Origin: Calamus simplicifolius
Lineage: Eukaryota > Streptophyta > Magnoliopsida > Arecales > Arecaceae
DNA: 64,000 bases
Direction: 5' to 3'
Assembly: GCA_900491605.1 (NCBI GenBank)
Contig: UESW01004012.1
Span: 1,019,240 to 1,083,239 of the forward strand
The notes beneath the pieces are model-generated. The model was not told where the DNA came from. It worked only from the letters and a program-made list of their open reading frames with translations, and did no database searches. How positions within the stretch are numbered: the stretch's first letter is position 1; the number at the start of each line of letters is the position of its first letter. A program made the translations under genes and the position numbers. This document shows positions 34,010 through 45,590 of the stretch, piece by piece.

Positions 34010-35420
34010 CACACTAAGTCCATGATATCTTATAGTATTTACAAGTGCAAACGTTTACTTGAGTTGCCAATTCAAACCACATATCTAATATATTTTTGAA
34101 GTTTTGGTTGCAGGTGGATGGAGTTGCCACTGAGGAGAGCATGCTAATAAATCTATTTAGAGGGCCATCAATTCTCCACCTGCTATCTTAAGGAGATATG
34201 TGGCAAATATCGGAAAGGCATAGCCCATATTTGTTGTTCTAGAGGAATCCTGACTCAATTTTATCTATGCTATGGTTATTAATGATTCACCTAGCTATGC
34301 TAATTAAAATGATATAGAAAACAGTAATTCTCTTCAATGCCCTTATAATATATGTTACAATATTTTATTATGAAAAAGCTAAATGGATTAAACATGATGC
34401 CATCATGGTTGTCATTGATAATATGTCAACATAAGTAGGTGTCAAATTCTTAGACAAAAACCTTGCGGTTATGCTGGAATTCAATTACTGATCCTACATG
34501 ATAATTAAAGTCCCAAGAAAGTGAGCTTAGATTTGCTAGAATTATACGTAAGAATTTTTTTTACATCTTTAATGATAGTATAACGATACATAAAAATTAA
34601 TTATAAAAATTTTATTAGTACATTCGCATATGTTTTGTTAATGTATGTAATAGTTTACCATCATAGTTGTCATTGGTGAAAGCAATCTATATATGTCAAC
34701 ATAAGGAGGAGGCACCGAATTCTTTGGCAAAAGCCTTATCGTAATGCTGTGATAAGGCACTTAAAACTTATTCATGAAATAAGAATTTAAATACATATTC
34801 TATATGGATAGACGATAATTGAAGTCCCAAGAAAGTGAGCTTAGATTTGCTACAATTACACTAAGAATTTTTCTTGCATATTTATTGATATTATAACTGT
34901 ACATAAAAATTTATTGTGAAAATTTTATTAGTATGATCACATATGTTTTGTTAATGTATGTGATAGTCATATCGTGTTGTTTAAATATGAAAAACTATTA
35001 TGATAAAAATATGTTATATCAATTATATGCACATAATTAGAATTTTATATGATATGATAGAAAAATATTTAAATTTGATAAACAATAACGATGATGATAA
35101 TATTAAAAAGATAATAGATTAGTTATGTGCATTTGCTGTCACTATAGAAGGAAGTGTAGAATAATGTTTATTATCATTATATACTATGCATGACATGATT
35201 AGACATGATTACCATCGCAAGTTAAAATGCACCTAGATGTTTATTGTCACCATAAACTATAGTACGATTAGATATGGTTGCCAACGTAGATTGAAGCATG
35301 GCTAGATGAGATTCAATTGATTGCACATCAGGTCCATGATATCCTATAATATTTCCAAGTGCAAACGTTTACTTGAGTTGCCAATCCAAAGCACATGTAT
35401 CTAATGTATTTTTGAAGTTT
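34010..35420. repeat. 1.3-kb tandem duplication: first copy and start of the second
   Basis: The block GTCCATGATATCYTATAATATT...GTGCAAACGTTTACTTGAGTTGCC occurs near 34018 and again near 35330, so the unit is about 1.31 kb. The second copy continues beyond the CACTA element at 45093-45590. Within a unit, a shorter imperfect duplication near 34500-34655 and 34810-34970 shares CCCAAGAAAGTGAGCTTAGA. No coding function is seen. Confidence 0.75.
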
Positions 35421-36060
35421 CACTACAAGAGATTTTAAATATTGCGACGCCTAAATGCGTCGTAATTGCGTCGCTAAACATTATATTGCGACGCAATTGC
35501 GACGCAACAAGGGCGTCGCTCAACTGTCCGTCGCAATACTCTTTCGTCGCAATTGCGTCGCAATATTGCGACTCTCTGCGATGCTCTTGCGACGCCACAT
35601 TGCATCGCAATATTCCGACGCATGCAAATGCGTCGCTAAATTTAAAAATAAATTTAGTTAGAAAAAAAATTATTATTAAATATTGCGACGCACTAAATTG
35701 CGTCGCAATATTTAAAATAAAATTTTTTTAAAAAAATTATTATTAAATATTGTGACGCACTAAATTGCGTCGCAATATTTAAAATAAATTTTTTTAAAAA
35801 ATTATTAGTAAATATTGCGACGCAATAATTTGCGTCGCAATATTTAAAATTAATATTTTTTTAAAAAATATTATTAAATATTACGACGCACTAAATTGCG
35901 TCGCAATATTTAAAAAAAAAATTTCAAAAAAATTATTATTAAATATTGCGATGCAATATTTTGCGTCGCAATATTTAAAATGAATATATTTTTAAAAAAT
36001 TATTTTAAATATTACGACGCACTAAATTGGGTATTCAATTTCGCTAAATCTAAATATTGA
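35421..36060. repeat. CACTA left subterminal repeat region
   Basis: Many copies, in both orientations, of a roughly 12-bp motif around TTGCGTCGCAAT or GCGACGCA sit in an AT-rich background. Such subterminal arrays bind the transposase accessory protein in En/Spm elements. Long ORFs here are coincidental. Confidence 0.9.
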
Positions 36061-36162
36061 TACAAACATTTTCACTCAATCCAAACAATAATATATTTCA
36101 AAAAATAGTTTATATATTAAAATTTTGAAGTTTTTACAACATAAAAAAAAAAAAAAAATACA

Positions 36163-37679
36163 TCAAGAATCTGAATGATCACGTGGAGGCTGTGGAGGCT
36201 GTGGAGGCTGAAGACTCTGCGACAAGCGTCTAACCATATCCCGCAAATAATGCATCTCATCTCGCATGTCTGCAACCTCCTGATCCCGGCCTCGCATACG
36301 ATCCTCAAAATCCTGCTCGAACTCCTGCCGAACCTCCTCTGCAATAGATCTGCGAAGCTCCTGTAAATGCTCGGGAGGAAGATCAGCAGGAACTCGCGAG
36401 CTGGAGGCCTGATGGGGAAAAAATGTAGAAGCTCTAGTGCCCATACCATAGACCCTGCGGTCTCGTGGCTGGGCACCAACAGCCTCTAAAAACACACGTC
36501 GACTCTCCTCTGCTGAGAGTTCGACGGGAGTCTCCCCATCAGTAGAGTCGACCTGCGATGCCTGGGAGCGAAGCTCCTCGACTCGTGTCTTGAAAATATG
36601 AAATCAACAATAAATGAGTTAATAAATTTCTCGAAATAAAATTTTATAAATTAAACAGATACTACATAAATTTAATTTCTTACCGCAACCTCCCGTGATC
36701 GCGTGTCGACCCAGGAGCCGTCCCTCCTGGTGTGTGTCGCCCTGAATAGACGAAACTCACCAGGATCTCCGTCCTCCTGCTCAGTCTATAACAATAAAAA
36801 AAAATGATATTAATACAAATATTTATAAATAACTAAAATAGTAATTAAAATATTTATGTTTTCTTACCATACGTCGTCTGTGCTCCTGAATCGAAATGGA
36901 GCCCGAAGTATGACGGGAGAGACCCGTGCCAGGACCGCCCTTCTCAGATCGGCGGTTCGTGCTGGCTGATGCGGACCTCCTGCGCCAGCCATCGGACTCC
37001 CAGGCCTGCTGCCACTCGTGCCAAATACCCTCTGGCACGTGCGCAAGACGCTAACCCGACGACCTCCAACGATGAAGCATGTCGGAGTATCGGCGTCGCG
37101 TCAGAGCCTCCCATGCTGCCCTAATGGCATCATGGGTGGCAGGATCCCACGTAAACTTTTTCTGCATTAAAATAAACAGTCAGTTTCTGAATTTATTAAC
37201 TTTAAAGAATTATATATCACTGATAAATTATATTTAATAAGTTTACCTGAAACTCAGAAAAATAAAACTCCCTCGTGGCTGGCGATACGTGGCGCCAATC
37301 GTAGCCAGTGGGATCTGTACGCCTCTGAAAAACGGCGCTGATGTGGCTGGAGACATGATGCTGCTCAATGAATCTGTTAAAAAAATGCAAGTTTATAAGT
37401 AAATGACTTAAAAACATAAATAAAATATTTTTAATTAGTATATACTTACATCCCCTGAGCATCAAGTCTAAGTACAGTGCGGCCGCCGATCGCGGAAGAA
37501 CTCTCGGAGGTCTGTGCCGATCGGGTGGATGGTAATACTGGTGCAGAGATCGAAGGCTGCGCCTCTGCTGGAGATCCAAACTCTCCATCTCCGACGCTCA
37601 TGTGATCTGATCTCGCAGGATCCAAACTACGTCTCTGCTCACCCAAACTGTCATCGGTAGATCTACCTCTGCCCCTCAT
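36163..37679 (-). pseudogene. Transposase_24-like accessory gene of the CACTA (five exons, one nonsense)
   Basis: Exons inferred from splice signals: 37679 to about 37449 (starts MRGRGRSTDD), 37373-37247, 37161-36868, 36785-36684 and 36598-36163. All introns have GT...AG ends, for example donor GTAAGT near 37449 and acceptor TAACAG at 37374. Exon 3 carries IWHEWQQAWESDGWRRRS and SASTNRRSEKGG; exons 4-5 carry THTRRDGSWVDTRSREVA and VFLEAVGAQPRDRRVYG. This pattern belongs to the Ptta/En/Spm plant transposase family (TNP1/TNPA-like DNA binding). The C-terminus has a coiled-coil-like stretch and a Pro-rich tail. A TAG at 37053-37051 truncates exon 3; the sister copy has CAG there. Confidence 0.82.
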
Positions 37680-37782
37680 ACTGAAAATACTAAAGATTCA
37701 CACAATTAAATTACGATTAATGATTGACTATGTAAGAATTTAACACTTATAAAAAAAGTTAAATTTTAAAAAACCTTTATGT

Positions 37783-39771
37783 TTAATCGGTATCATTTGT
37801 TTCGTGAAATGTTGGTTCAACATCCGATGCCGTATCGGATTGCGAATCAGTTTCATTATCATCGGAAGGAAACCGAACATTTGCATCCGCAATTTGTTGG
37901 ACATCACCACTTGGATCTCTAAGTGATGTTTCAGGAGCCCTTGTGTCATCCTCAATTGCATGCATTTCCATCTCATCCTCTTGAAATGCAGGGCACTCGG
38001 TTGATTGACTTGATGAACTCTCCTCTAATACGATTGTTGAACGTGGGACGATTTTAGAAACGGCCCACCAATCTCGCTTGTCGTTGCGCAAACTTGGATA
38101 TCCGCAGTAAAATACTTGCTGAGCTTGGGATGCAAGGATGAATGGGTCATATTTCTGTAATCTTCGTCGATGGTTCACTTCAACCAAATTATAGTCGTTA
38201 TGAACCCTTTTGCCCACAGGAACTATCGGATTGAACCAATCACAACGAAACAATACGGTTCGTTTCATAGGCCAACCGGGATATTCAACTTCAATCACCT
38301 CTACTAACTTTCCATAATAATCCTGCATATTTGCTCCAACACTTTCTCCTTTTACACACACGCCCCAGTTCTGCGTGCCTCTTGAAGCTGCTAATCGTTC
38401 AATCTGAAATTTGTACCCATTTATAAAATAGCCAGTAGAGGTTGTTACGGTCTTCAATGGCCATTGCGATAGACATTTAATAAAAATATTGTTGGTTGTC
38501 GACCATGGACCGTTGACCTATAAATTAATAAGCTATTGACATCCAATTCAAAAAATAATAGTCATTATCGAAATTGATTGAGTGATACTACTCACAAATT
38601 CATAAAACCAGTAAGCAAACTCCGTTTCTAATTTCTGCCCAATTGCAACTTGATTGATGTCGGGATTCATCTGTCGTTGTCTATCACAGAACATCCTTAT
38701 GGGATGAAAAGGATGAAAACTACTGTTAGAAATTAAATATTATGGTATATTATTATATAAATTTAAATTTTCAATTTAGCATTGAAGTATACACTTACTC
38801 AATATAAGGATCGACTTCTCGACAGTTTATTAGGATGTAATAATGTGCTGCATTATACTCCATATCGCTAAGATTTCTTGACTTCTGCCCACCAAATGAA
38901 CGGCCGATAGCTTTAAAAATTGATATTCTACCGTCATTAGCTTCTGCTTCGTCCACACATACGTCATCATTGCGACCATGATTTCGGCTCCTCGTGTGGA
39001 CGTGACCCTCAAAGTAATGTGAGGCAAAAGCTGAAACTTCTTCGACCAAGTGTGCATTGCATATAGAACCTTCAACCCTTGCTTTATTACGCACATTATT
39101 TTTTAATTTCTTAAGATACCTATATGTATAGTTGCAACAAAAAAATTAACGAATTTTTCAAGCAATGAAATAATATTTGAAATGTCAACATATCTTAATG
39201 ATGTATATATTTACCTCTCGAAAGGATACATCCAGTGATACTGCACGGGACCAGCTATGCTCGCTTCGTATGGCAAGTGAACCGGTAAATGCTCCATTGA
39301 GTCAAAAAAACTGGGAGGAAATATTCGTTCAAGCTTGCATAAAATAATTGGAATTTCCTCCTCAAGCCTTGCCATGGATGCAGAAGTAATGACGGCGGCA
39401 CATAACTCCTTGAAGAATAAGCTGAGCTCCGTAATTGCCTTCCAGACATTTTGCGGAAGCAACTCACGAAAAGCTATAGGTAATAATCGTTGCATAAAAA
39501 CATGGCAGTCGTGGCTCTTCATGCCGAACAACTTGAGCTTATGCATGTCCAAACACCTACCGATATTTGAGGCATAACCATCTGGAAATTTTAACCCTCT
39601 TAGCCAGTTACATAAAACTTCTCGTGAATTTCTGTCAAGAGTGTAACATGCTTTAGGATAGGTCCCATCGGCACTCCTTCTCAAATCACCTCTTCTGCAG
39701 TACTGATTAAGTTCTTCTCTTGACTTTGCAGTATCTTTTGTGTCAGGCCATAAGGCGGTGCGTTTAGTCAT
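37783..39771 (-). pseudogene. CACTA TNPD-like gene: DUF4218 and DUF4216 parts only
   Basis: Exons inferred: 39771-39215 (DUF4218 part: LKLFGMKSHDCHVFMQRLLP and PVHLPYEASIAGPVQYHWMY), about 39119-38800 (YLKKLKNNVRNKARVEGSI), about 38710-38596, and about 38523-37783 (DUF4216: TSTGYFINGYKFQIERLA, NWGVCVKGESVGANMQDYYG, VLFRCDWFNP and RDWWAVSKIVPRS). The junctions use GT and AG. In CACTA elements these domains form the C-terminal half of the TNP2-type transposase. The catalytic TNP2 half should precede 39771 but I do not find it, so the reading frame is a leftover. The surviving parts are open and well preserved. Confidence 0.82.
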
Positions 39772-40420
39772 TAGACTTCAGAAGAATTCAAGTGTCTTAA
39801 ATAATTCTACCTTCACTCCATGTCTACAAGGTAAGGCCCTATCCCATTCAAGACTATTTTTTGTGATATGTTATTCTGCTATTAATTATCATCGATCGGC
39901 AACATTGAAATTTCGGCAGCATTTCCCTATATGTTCTCCTACATGTGTGGTATATAAGCCACACTAGGAGAACGTATGAGCAAATGCAAACCGAAATCTC
40001 ACCCCACGATGATTACTAGCAGACTAACATGTCACAAGAAATATTCCCAAACTGTCCACCAGGACAATTTGAGAATTTGCAAGACTAAGGCTTACAAATT
40101 CTCAAACGGGTCTAAAGGTTAATTAAAGTGCTGTGATTATGGAAGTCCGAAGACAATCGAACTTATGCTTGTTATTCTTAACTTCTTATGAATTATACAT
40201 GTAATCACTAACTTTTCTAAGATTATTGTGTCAAATACAAATGTTTGTGAATACTAAAATGTAAATCATTGAAACTAGTCATTTGTTGCTGGAAATTAAA
40301 TAATATTACAACAAAACATTTTATTTAGCATTTCAAAATGTAATCCATCATTCAGTTTGCATATAAATGATCAAGACATAACAAATGTAAATAAGTATAA
40401 ATGCACAAATACTATTGTCT
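39772..40420. other. CACTA internal spacer where TNP2 should lie
   Basis: About 650 bp of AT-rich sequence with no TNP2-like coding on either strand. The coding frame from 39771 does not extend into it. It separates the truncated transposase gene from the GC-rich array. Confidence 0.6.
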
Positions 40421-42245
40421 TCTCCGCGGCCGCGCTGCCGTGGCCGGACAAGAAATAAGGGGGGGGGGCTGGGAGGGGGTTCCCCTTGTTAAGGAAATTA
40501 ATTTTTTTTTTTTTTTTTTGGTCACAGTGGCCTGGCCACCATGGCCAGGCCACTGTCGGCCACGGCAGCGGCCGTGGCCGGACAAGATAAGAAAGGGAGG
40601 GGGGGGGGGGGTTCCCCCCTTCCCCCTGTTATTGAAAATATATATTTTTTTTTTGTCACAGTGGCCTGGCCACCGTGGCCAGGCCACTGCCGGCCACGGC
40701 AGTGGCCGTGGCCGGACAAGAAAAGAAAGGGGGGGGTCTCCCCCCTCCCCCCCCCCTTTTAAGGAAAATATATTTTTTTTTTTGTTTTTGTCACAGTGGC
40801 TTGGCCACCGTGGCCAGGCCACTGCCGGCCACGGCAGCGGCCGTGGCCGGACAAGAAAAGAAAGGGGGGGCGGGGGGTTTTCCCCCCTCCCCCCCTGTTA
40901 AGGAAAATATATATATATATTTTTTTTGTTTTTGTCACAGTGGCCTGGCCACCGTGGCCAGGCCACTGCCGGCCACGGCAGCGGCCGTGGCCGGACAAGA
41001 GAAGAAAGGGGGGGCGGGGGGTTTCCCCCCCCTCCCCCCCTGTTAAGGAAATATATATATATATTTTTTTTTGTTTTTGTCAAAGTGGCCTGGCCACCGT
41101 GGCCAGGCCACTGCCGGCCACGGCAGAGGCCGTGGCCGGACAAGAAAAGAAAGGGGGGGCGGGGGTTTCCCCCCTCACCCCCTGTTAAAAAAAAAAAATT
41201 TTTTTTTTATTACAGTGGCCTGGCCACCGTGGCCTGGCCACTGCGGCCACGGCAGCGGCCGTGGCCGCCTTGTCCGGCCGCGGCCACGGCCGTGGCCAGA
41301 CAAGAAAAAACAAGGGGGGGGGGTTTCCTCCCCTCCCCCCTGTTAAAATAAAAAAAAAATTATTTTTGATTACAGTGGCCTGGCCACCGTGGCCAGGCCA
41401 CTGCCGGCCACGGCAGAGGCCGTGGCCGGACAAGAAAAGAAAGGGGGGCGGGGGTTTCCCCCCTCCCCCCTGTTAAAAAAAAAATTTTTTTTTTTTATTA
41501 CAGTGGCCTGGCCACCGTGGCCAGGCCACTGCGGCCACGGCAGCGGCCGTGGCCGGACAAGAAAAAACAAGGGGGGGGGGGTTTCCTCCCCTCCCCCCCT
41601 GTTAAAAAAATTTTTTTTTTTATTTTTGATTACAGTGGCCTGGCCACCGTGGCCAGGCCACTGCGGCCACGGCAGCGGCCGTGGCCGCCTTGTCCGGCCG
41701 CGGCCACGGCCGTGGCCGGACAAGAAAAAACAAGGGGGGGGGTTTCCTCCCCTCCCCCCTGTTAAAAAAAAAAATTTTTTTTTTTTATTACAGTGGCCTG
41801 GCCACCGTGGCCAGGCCACTGCGGCCACGGCAGCGGCCGTGGCCGCCTTGTCCGGCCGCGGCCACGGCCGTGGCCGGACAAGAAAAAACAAGGGGGGGGG
41901 GGGTTTCCTCCCCTCCCCCCTTGTTAAAAAAAAAAAAAAATTTATTTTTGATTACAGTGGCCTGGCCACCGTGGCCAGGCCACTGCGGCCATAGCAGCGG
42001 CCGTGGCCGCCTTGTCCGGCCGCGGCCACGGCCGTGGCCGGACAAGAAAAAACAAGGGGGGGGGGGGGTTTCCTCCCCTCCCCCCTGTTAAAAAAAAAAT
42101 TTTTTTTTTTTTTTTGATTACAGTGGCCTGGCCACCGTGGCCAGGCCACCGTGGCCAGGCCACTGCCGGCCACGGCAGCGGCCATGGCCGGAGAAGACGG
42201 CCACGGACCTGCCGTGGCCGGAGAAGACGACAGCACGGAAATAAA
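40420..42245. repeat. Palindromic GC-rich minisatellite in the CACTA, about 12 copies
   Basis: Units of about 130-165 bp. Each has CAGTGGCCTGGCCACCGTGG, a near-perfect hairpin with GTGGCCAGGCC, then a GCCACGGCAGCGGCCGTGG block, GGACAAGAAAAG, a poly-G run, a poly-C run, GTTAA, and A/T homopolymers. Unit starts lie near 40526, 40656, 40791, 40935, 41083, 41213, 41373, 41500, 41632, 41790, 41955 and 42119. Some units carry an extra GCCTTGTCCGGCCGCGGCC segment. Apparent ORFs are artefacts. Confidence 0.92.
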
Positions 42246-42284
42246 AAAAAAAACAGAAAAATATTTTTTTTTTTTGATTTTTGG

Positions 42285-42455
42285 GGCTAACCTTGGTTGA
42301 GATTCGCCTTGGCCGGGTAGCTGGAGTCGGACGAGATGCTCGGGGGGGCTGAGAGTCGGAGGAGATCGCCGGAGTTTCGAGCTTTATCACGGCGGCGGCT
42401 AGCTAGGTCAGACGGGAAGGAGGAAAGAAGAAAGGGGCCGCTTAAATATAGGTTC
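42285..42455 (-). promoter_or_regulatory. Putative CACTA promoter, leader exon and splice donor
   Basis: On the minus strand a TATATTTAAG box (about 42443-42453) is followed by a C/T-rich leader and then CAACCAAG/GTTAGC near 42291, a plausible donor. If real, the GC-rich array and the spacer down to 39771 would be the first intron. The box lies at the inner edge of the right subterminal repeats, where En/Spm promoters normally sit. This is inference from signals alone. Confidence 0.4.
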
Positions 42456-43065
42456 TTAGCGACGCCAAAAATGCGTCGCAAATTCCGTCGTAATTTTTTT
42501 TTTTTTTTGGTTTTAGCGACGCACGTGGGCGTCGCTAATCCATCGTTAATAAATGTTAAAAATACTTTTCTGAAAACATAGCGACGCCAATAAATGCGTC
42601 GCTAAAGCGTCGCTAAATTGGCGCCATCAGCTGGCGGGAAAAATATTTTTATTTTCTAATAATTGCGTCGCTAAGGCGTCGCAATATTTTTTTAATAATT
42701 TAAATTGATTAATAAAAAAAGTTATTACATATATTGCGACGCAAGAAGTGCGTCGCAATTAATTTTTAAATATTTTTAAATGAAAATATTTAAATTTATT
42801 ATAATAATTGCGACAACAAATTATGTCGCAATTATTTTTTAATATTTTAATCAGCTATATGTATTCTAATAATATTGCGACGCATATATTTTGTCGCAAT
42901 ATTTGTTTATATTTTTTTAAACTGTGTCGCTAAGGCGTCGCAAGCTATTTGTTAATATTTATAAATGATTATATTTATAATTAATGTTAATAATTACGAC
43001 GATAAGTGGCATCGCAATTTATTTTATAAAATTTTTAATTATATAAATTTATTTAAAAAACATTG
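42456..43065. repeat. CACTA right subterminal repeats, inner block
   Basis: AT-rich sequence with frequent GCGACGC/GCGTCGC motifs, the same family as the left end, interrupted on its right by the 173-bp array. Confidence 0.85.
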
Positions 43066-43862
43066 CGACGATCGGCGACGATCCGACGGTTGCGATCGAT
43101 CCAAGCCCTGATCCCGATCGGCGACGACCGATCGGGGACCGCGGCAATCGGTCCGATCGGCAAAGATCCGACGGTTGCGATCGATCCAAGCCGTGATCCC
43201 GATCGGCCACAACCTATCTCGGACCGTTGCAATCCGTCCGAGATCGGCGACGATCCGACGGTTGCGATCGATCCAAGCCCTGATCCCGACGGTTGCGATC
43301 GATCCAAGCCCTGATCCCGATCGGCGACGACCGATCGCGGACCGCGGCAATCGGTCCGATCGACAAAGATCCGACGGTTGCGATCGATCCAAGCCCTGAT
43401 CTCGATCGGCCACAACCTATCTCGGATCGTTGCAATCCGTCCGAGATCGGCGACGATCCGACGGTTGCGATCGATCCAAGCCCTGATCCCGATCGGCGGC
43501 GACGATCGCGGACCGCGGCAATCGGTCCGATCGGCAAAGATCCGACGGTTGCGATCGATCCAAGCCGTGATCCCGATCGGCCACAACCTATCTCGGACCG
43601 TTGCAATCCGTCCGAGATCGGCGACGATCCGACGGTTGCGATCGATCCAAGCCCTGATCCCGATCGGCGACGACCGATCGCGGACCGCGGCAATCGGTCC
43701 GATCGGCAAAGATCCGACGATTGCGATCGATCCAAGCCGTGATCCCGATCGGCCACAACCTATCTCGGACCGTTGCAATCCGTCCGAGATCGGTGACGAT
43801 CCGACGGTTGCGATCGATCCAAGCCCGTTGCAATCCGTCCGATCGAGATCGGCACCGATCGC
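43066..43862. repeat. GATC/CGATCG-rich array inside the CACTA, about 173-bp higher-order unit
   Basis: CCGACGGTTGCGATCGATCC recurs near 43081, 43169, 43255, 43371, 43459, 43549, 43635 and 43807. These half-units of about 88 bp alternate into a unit of about 173 bp marked by CGGCCACAACCTATCTCGG (43203, 43576, 43750; a variant at 43407). One half-unit is partly deleted near 43285. It is very rich in GATC and CGATCG. It sits inside the subterminal region, and flanking GCGACG motifs suggest it grew from local sequence. Confidence 0.88.
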
Positions 43863-45092
43863 TATTTAACATAATTAATTTTTTTAAATATATAACGACG
43901 CAAAGGGTTGCGTCGTATTTTTTTAATATGATAATTATGATATCTAAAAAATTAACTTTAATTCTAATAATTACGATGCAACAAGTACGTCGCTATATTA
44001 AAACATAATTTTCCTAATTAATATTTTTGCTTATTACATCGCTAATGCATCGCTATTTAACATAATTAATTTTTTAAAAACATTGCAACTCACTGTGTTA
44101 CGTCGTAATTATTTTTTCTCATATTTATAAATTAAAAAATTTAATTTTTTTAAAATAATTGCGACGCAGATATTGCATCGCTAAATTAAAAATAATTTTA
44201 ATTTATTTTCTGGTTTATTGCGTCGCTAATGCGTCGCAAAATTAATTTTAATTTTAATTTATTTAATTTTTTCAAAATATTGCGATGCAATGGTTGGCGT
44301 CGCAATATTTTTTAAAATATTAATATTGTAAAAATATAATTCCATTTAAATTATTTGCGACGCAATTGTTGCGTCGCTAAATTAAAAATTTTTTTTTCTA
44401 TTTTACAATTTTATTGCGTCGCTAAGGCATCGCTATTTAAAATATTTAATTTTTACAAAAACATTGCGACGCACTGTTATGCGTCGCAATATTTTGTAAA
44501 CTATTTGTACTGTAAACAATATAATTTTATTTAAATTATTTGCGACGCATTTGTTGCGTCGCTAAATAAAAAATAATTTTTCTTATTTTCTAATTTATTG
44601 CATCGCTAATGCGTCGCTATTTAATATATTTAATTCTTTTAAAAATATTGCGATGCACTTGTAGGCGTCGCAATGTTTTTTTCCGATAATTAGATTTTAT
44701 AAAATTTAATTTCATTTTAATTATTTGCGACGCAATTGGTGCGTCGCTAAATAAAAAATAATTTTTCTAATTATCTATTTTATTGCGTCGCTAGTGCGTC
44801 GCTATTTAAAATATTTAATTCTATTAAAAACATTGCGACGCAATTATTGCGTCGCAATATTTTTATTGATATTTATATTTCATAAAAAATTAATTTAAAA
44901 ATATTGCGACGCAATATTTGCGTCGCAATATTAAAAATTTAATTTTTTTTTTTTGATTTATTGAGTAGCTAATGGGTCGCTAATGCGTCGCAATATTTTG
45001 TTGTCACAATGGCGTCGCAAAGAGGTCGCAATTTAGCGACGCAATTATGCGTCGCTAAATTTGCGTCGCTATTTCAGTATTTTCTTGTAGTG
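43863..45092. repeat. CACTA right subterminal repeats, outer block and TIR
   Basis: Dozens of TTGCGTCGCAAT and GCGTCGCTA motifs, roughly every 30-60 bp, lead to the terminal TCTTGTAGTG at 45083-45092. Confidence 0.92.
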
Positions 45093-45590
45093 TTTTGGTA
45101 GTAGATGGATAGAGTTGCCATTGAAGAGAGCATGCTAATAAATCTATTTAGAGGACCATCAATTCTCCCCCTAGTATCTTAAAGAGATATGTGGCAGATA
45201 TTGGAGAGGCATAGCCTGCATTGATTGTTGTAGAGGAATCCTGCCTCTATTTTATCTATGATATGGCTATTATTGATTCACCTCTTTGTAGCTGAAAATG
45301 ATAGAAAAACAGTAATTCTCTTCAATGCCCTTATGCTATATGTTATAATATTTTATTATGAAATAGCTAAATTGATTGAACATGATACCACTATAGTTGT
45401 CATTGGTGAAAGCAATCCATAAATATCAATATAAGCACGAGGTGCCAAATTCTTAGGCAAAACCTTATGGTCATGCTGCGATAAGCCACTTGAAACTTAT
45501 TCATGAAATAAGAATTCAAATATAAATCCTACGCGGGTAGATGGGTAATTAAAATTCCAAGAAAGTGAGATTAGATTTGCTAAGGTTATG
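45093..45590. repeat. Second copy of the 1.3-kb duplication (continuation)
   Basis: TGGATAGAGTTGCCATTGAA (45107-45126) and the sequence after it match 34112-34290 and the following parts of copy one. It ends near 45590, where similarity stops. Confidence 0.75.

Larger units (their letters stand above)
35421..45092 (-). mobile_element. CACTA (En/Spm) DNA transposon, 9.67 kb, non-autonomous
   Basis: The terminal inverted repeats are CACTACAAGA at 35421-35430 and TCTTGTAGTG ending at 45092. A 3-bp TTT target duplication flanks it (35418-35420 and 45093-45095). Both ends carry dense subterminal repeats based on GCGACGCA/TGCGTCGC. On the minus strand it has a leader region, a DUF4218/DUF4216 gene and a Transposase_24-like gene. 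The TNP2 catalytic domain expected upstream of DUF4218 is missing. Two GC-rich tandem arrays fill the 5' half. A closely related copy starts at 60419. Confidence 0.95.

Noticed and set aside
35421..36060. Small ORFs of the MRRNCVAKHYIATQLRRN type
   Set aside because: They are translations of GCGACGCA/TGCGTCGC subterminal repeats of the CACTA.
40400..42290. Many overlapping ORFs with ATAAAVAGQE and PGHRGQATAG repeats
   Set aside because: They are produced by the palindromic GC-rich minisatellite and homopolymers of the CACTA; both strands are equally open.
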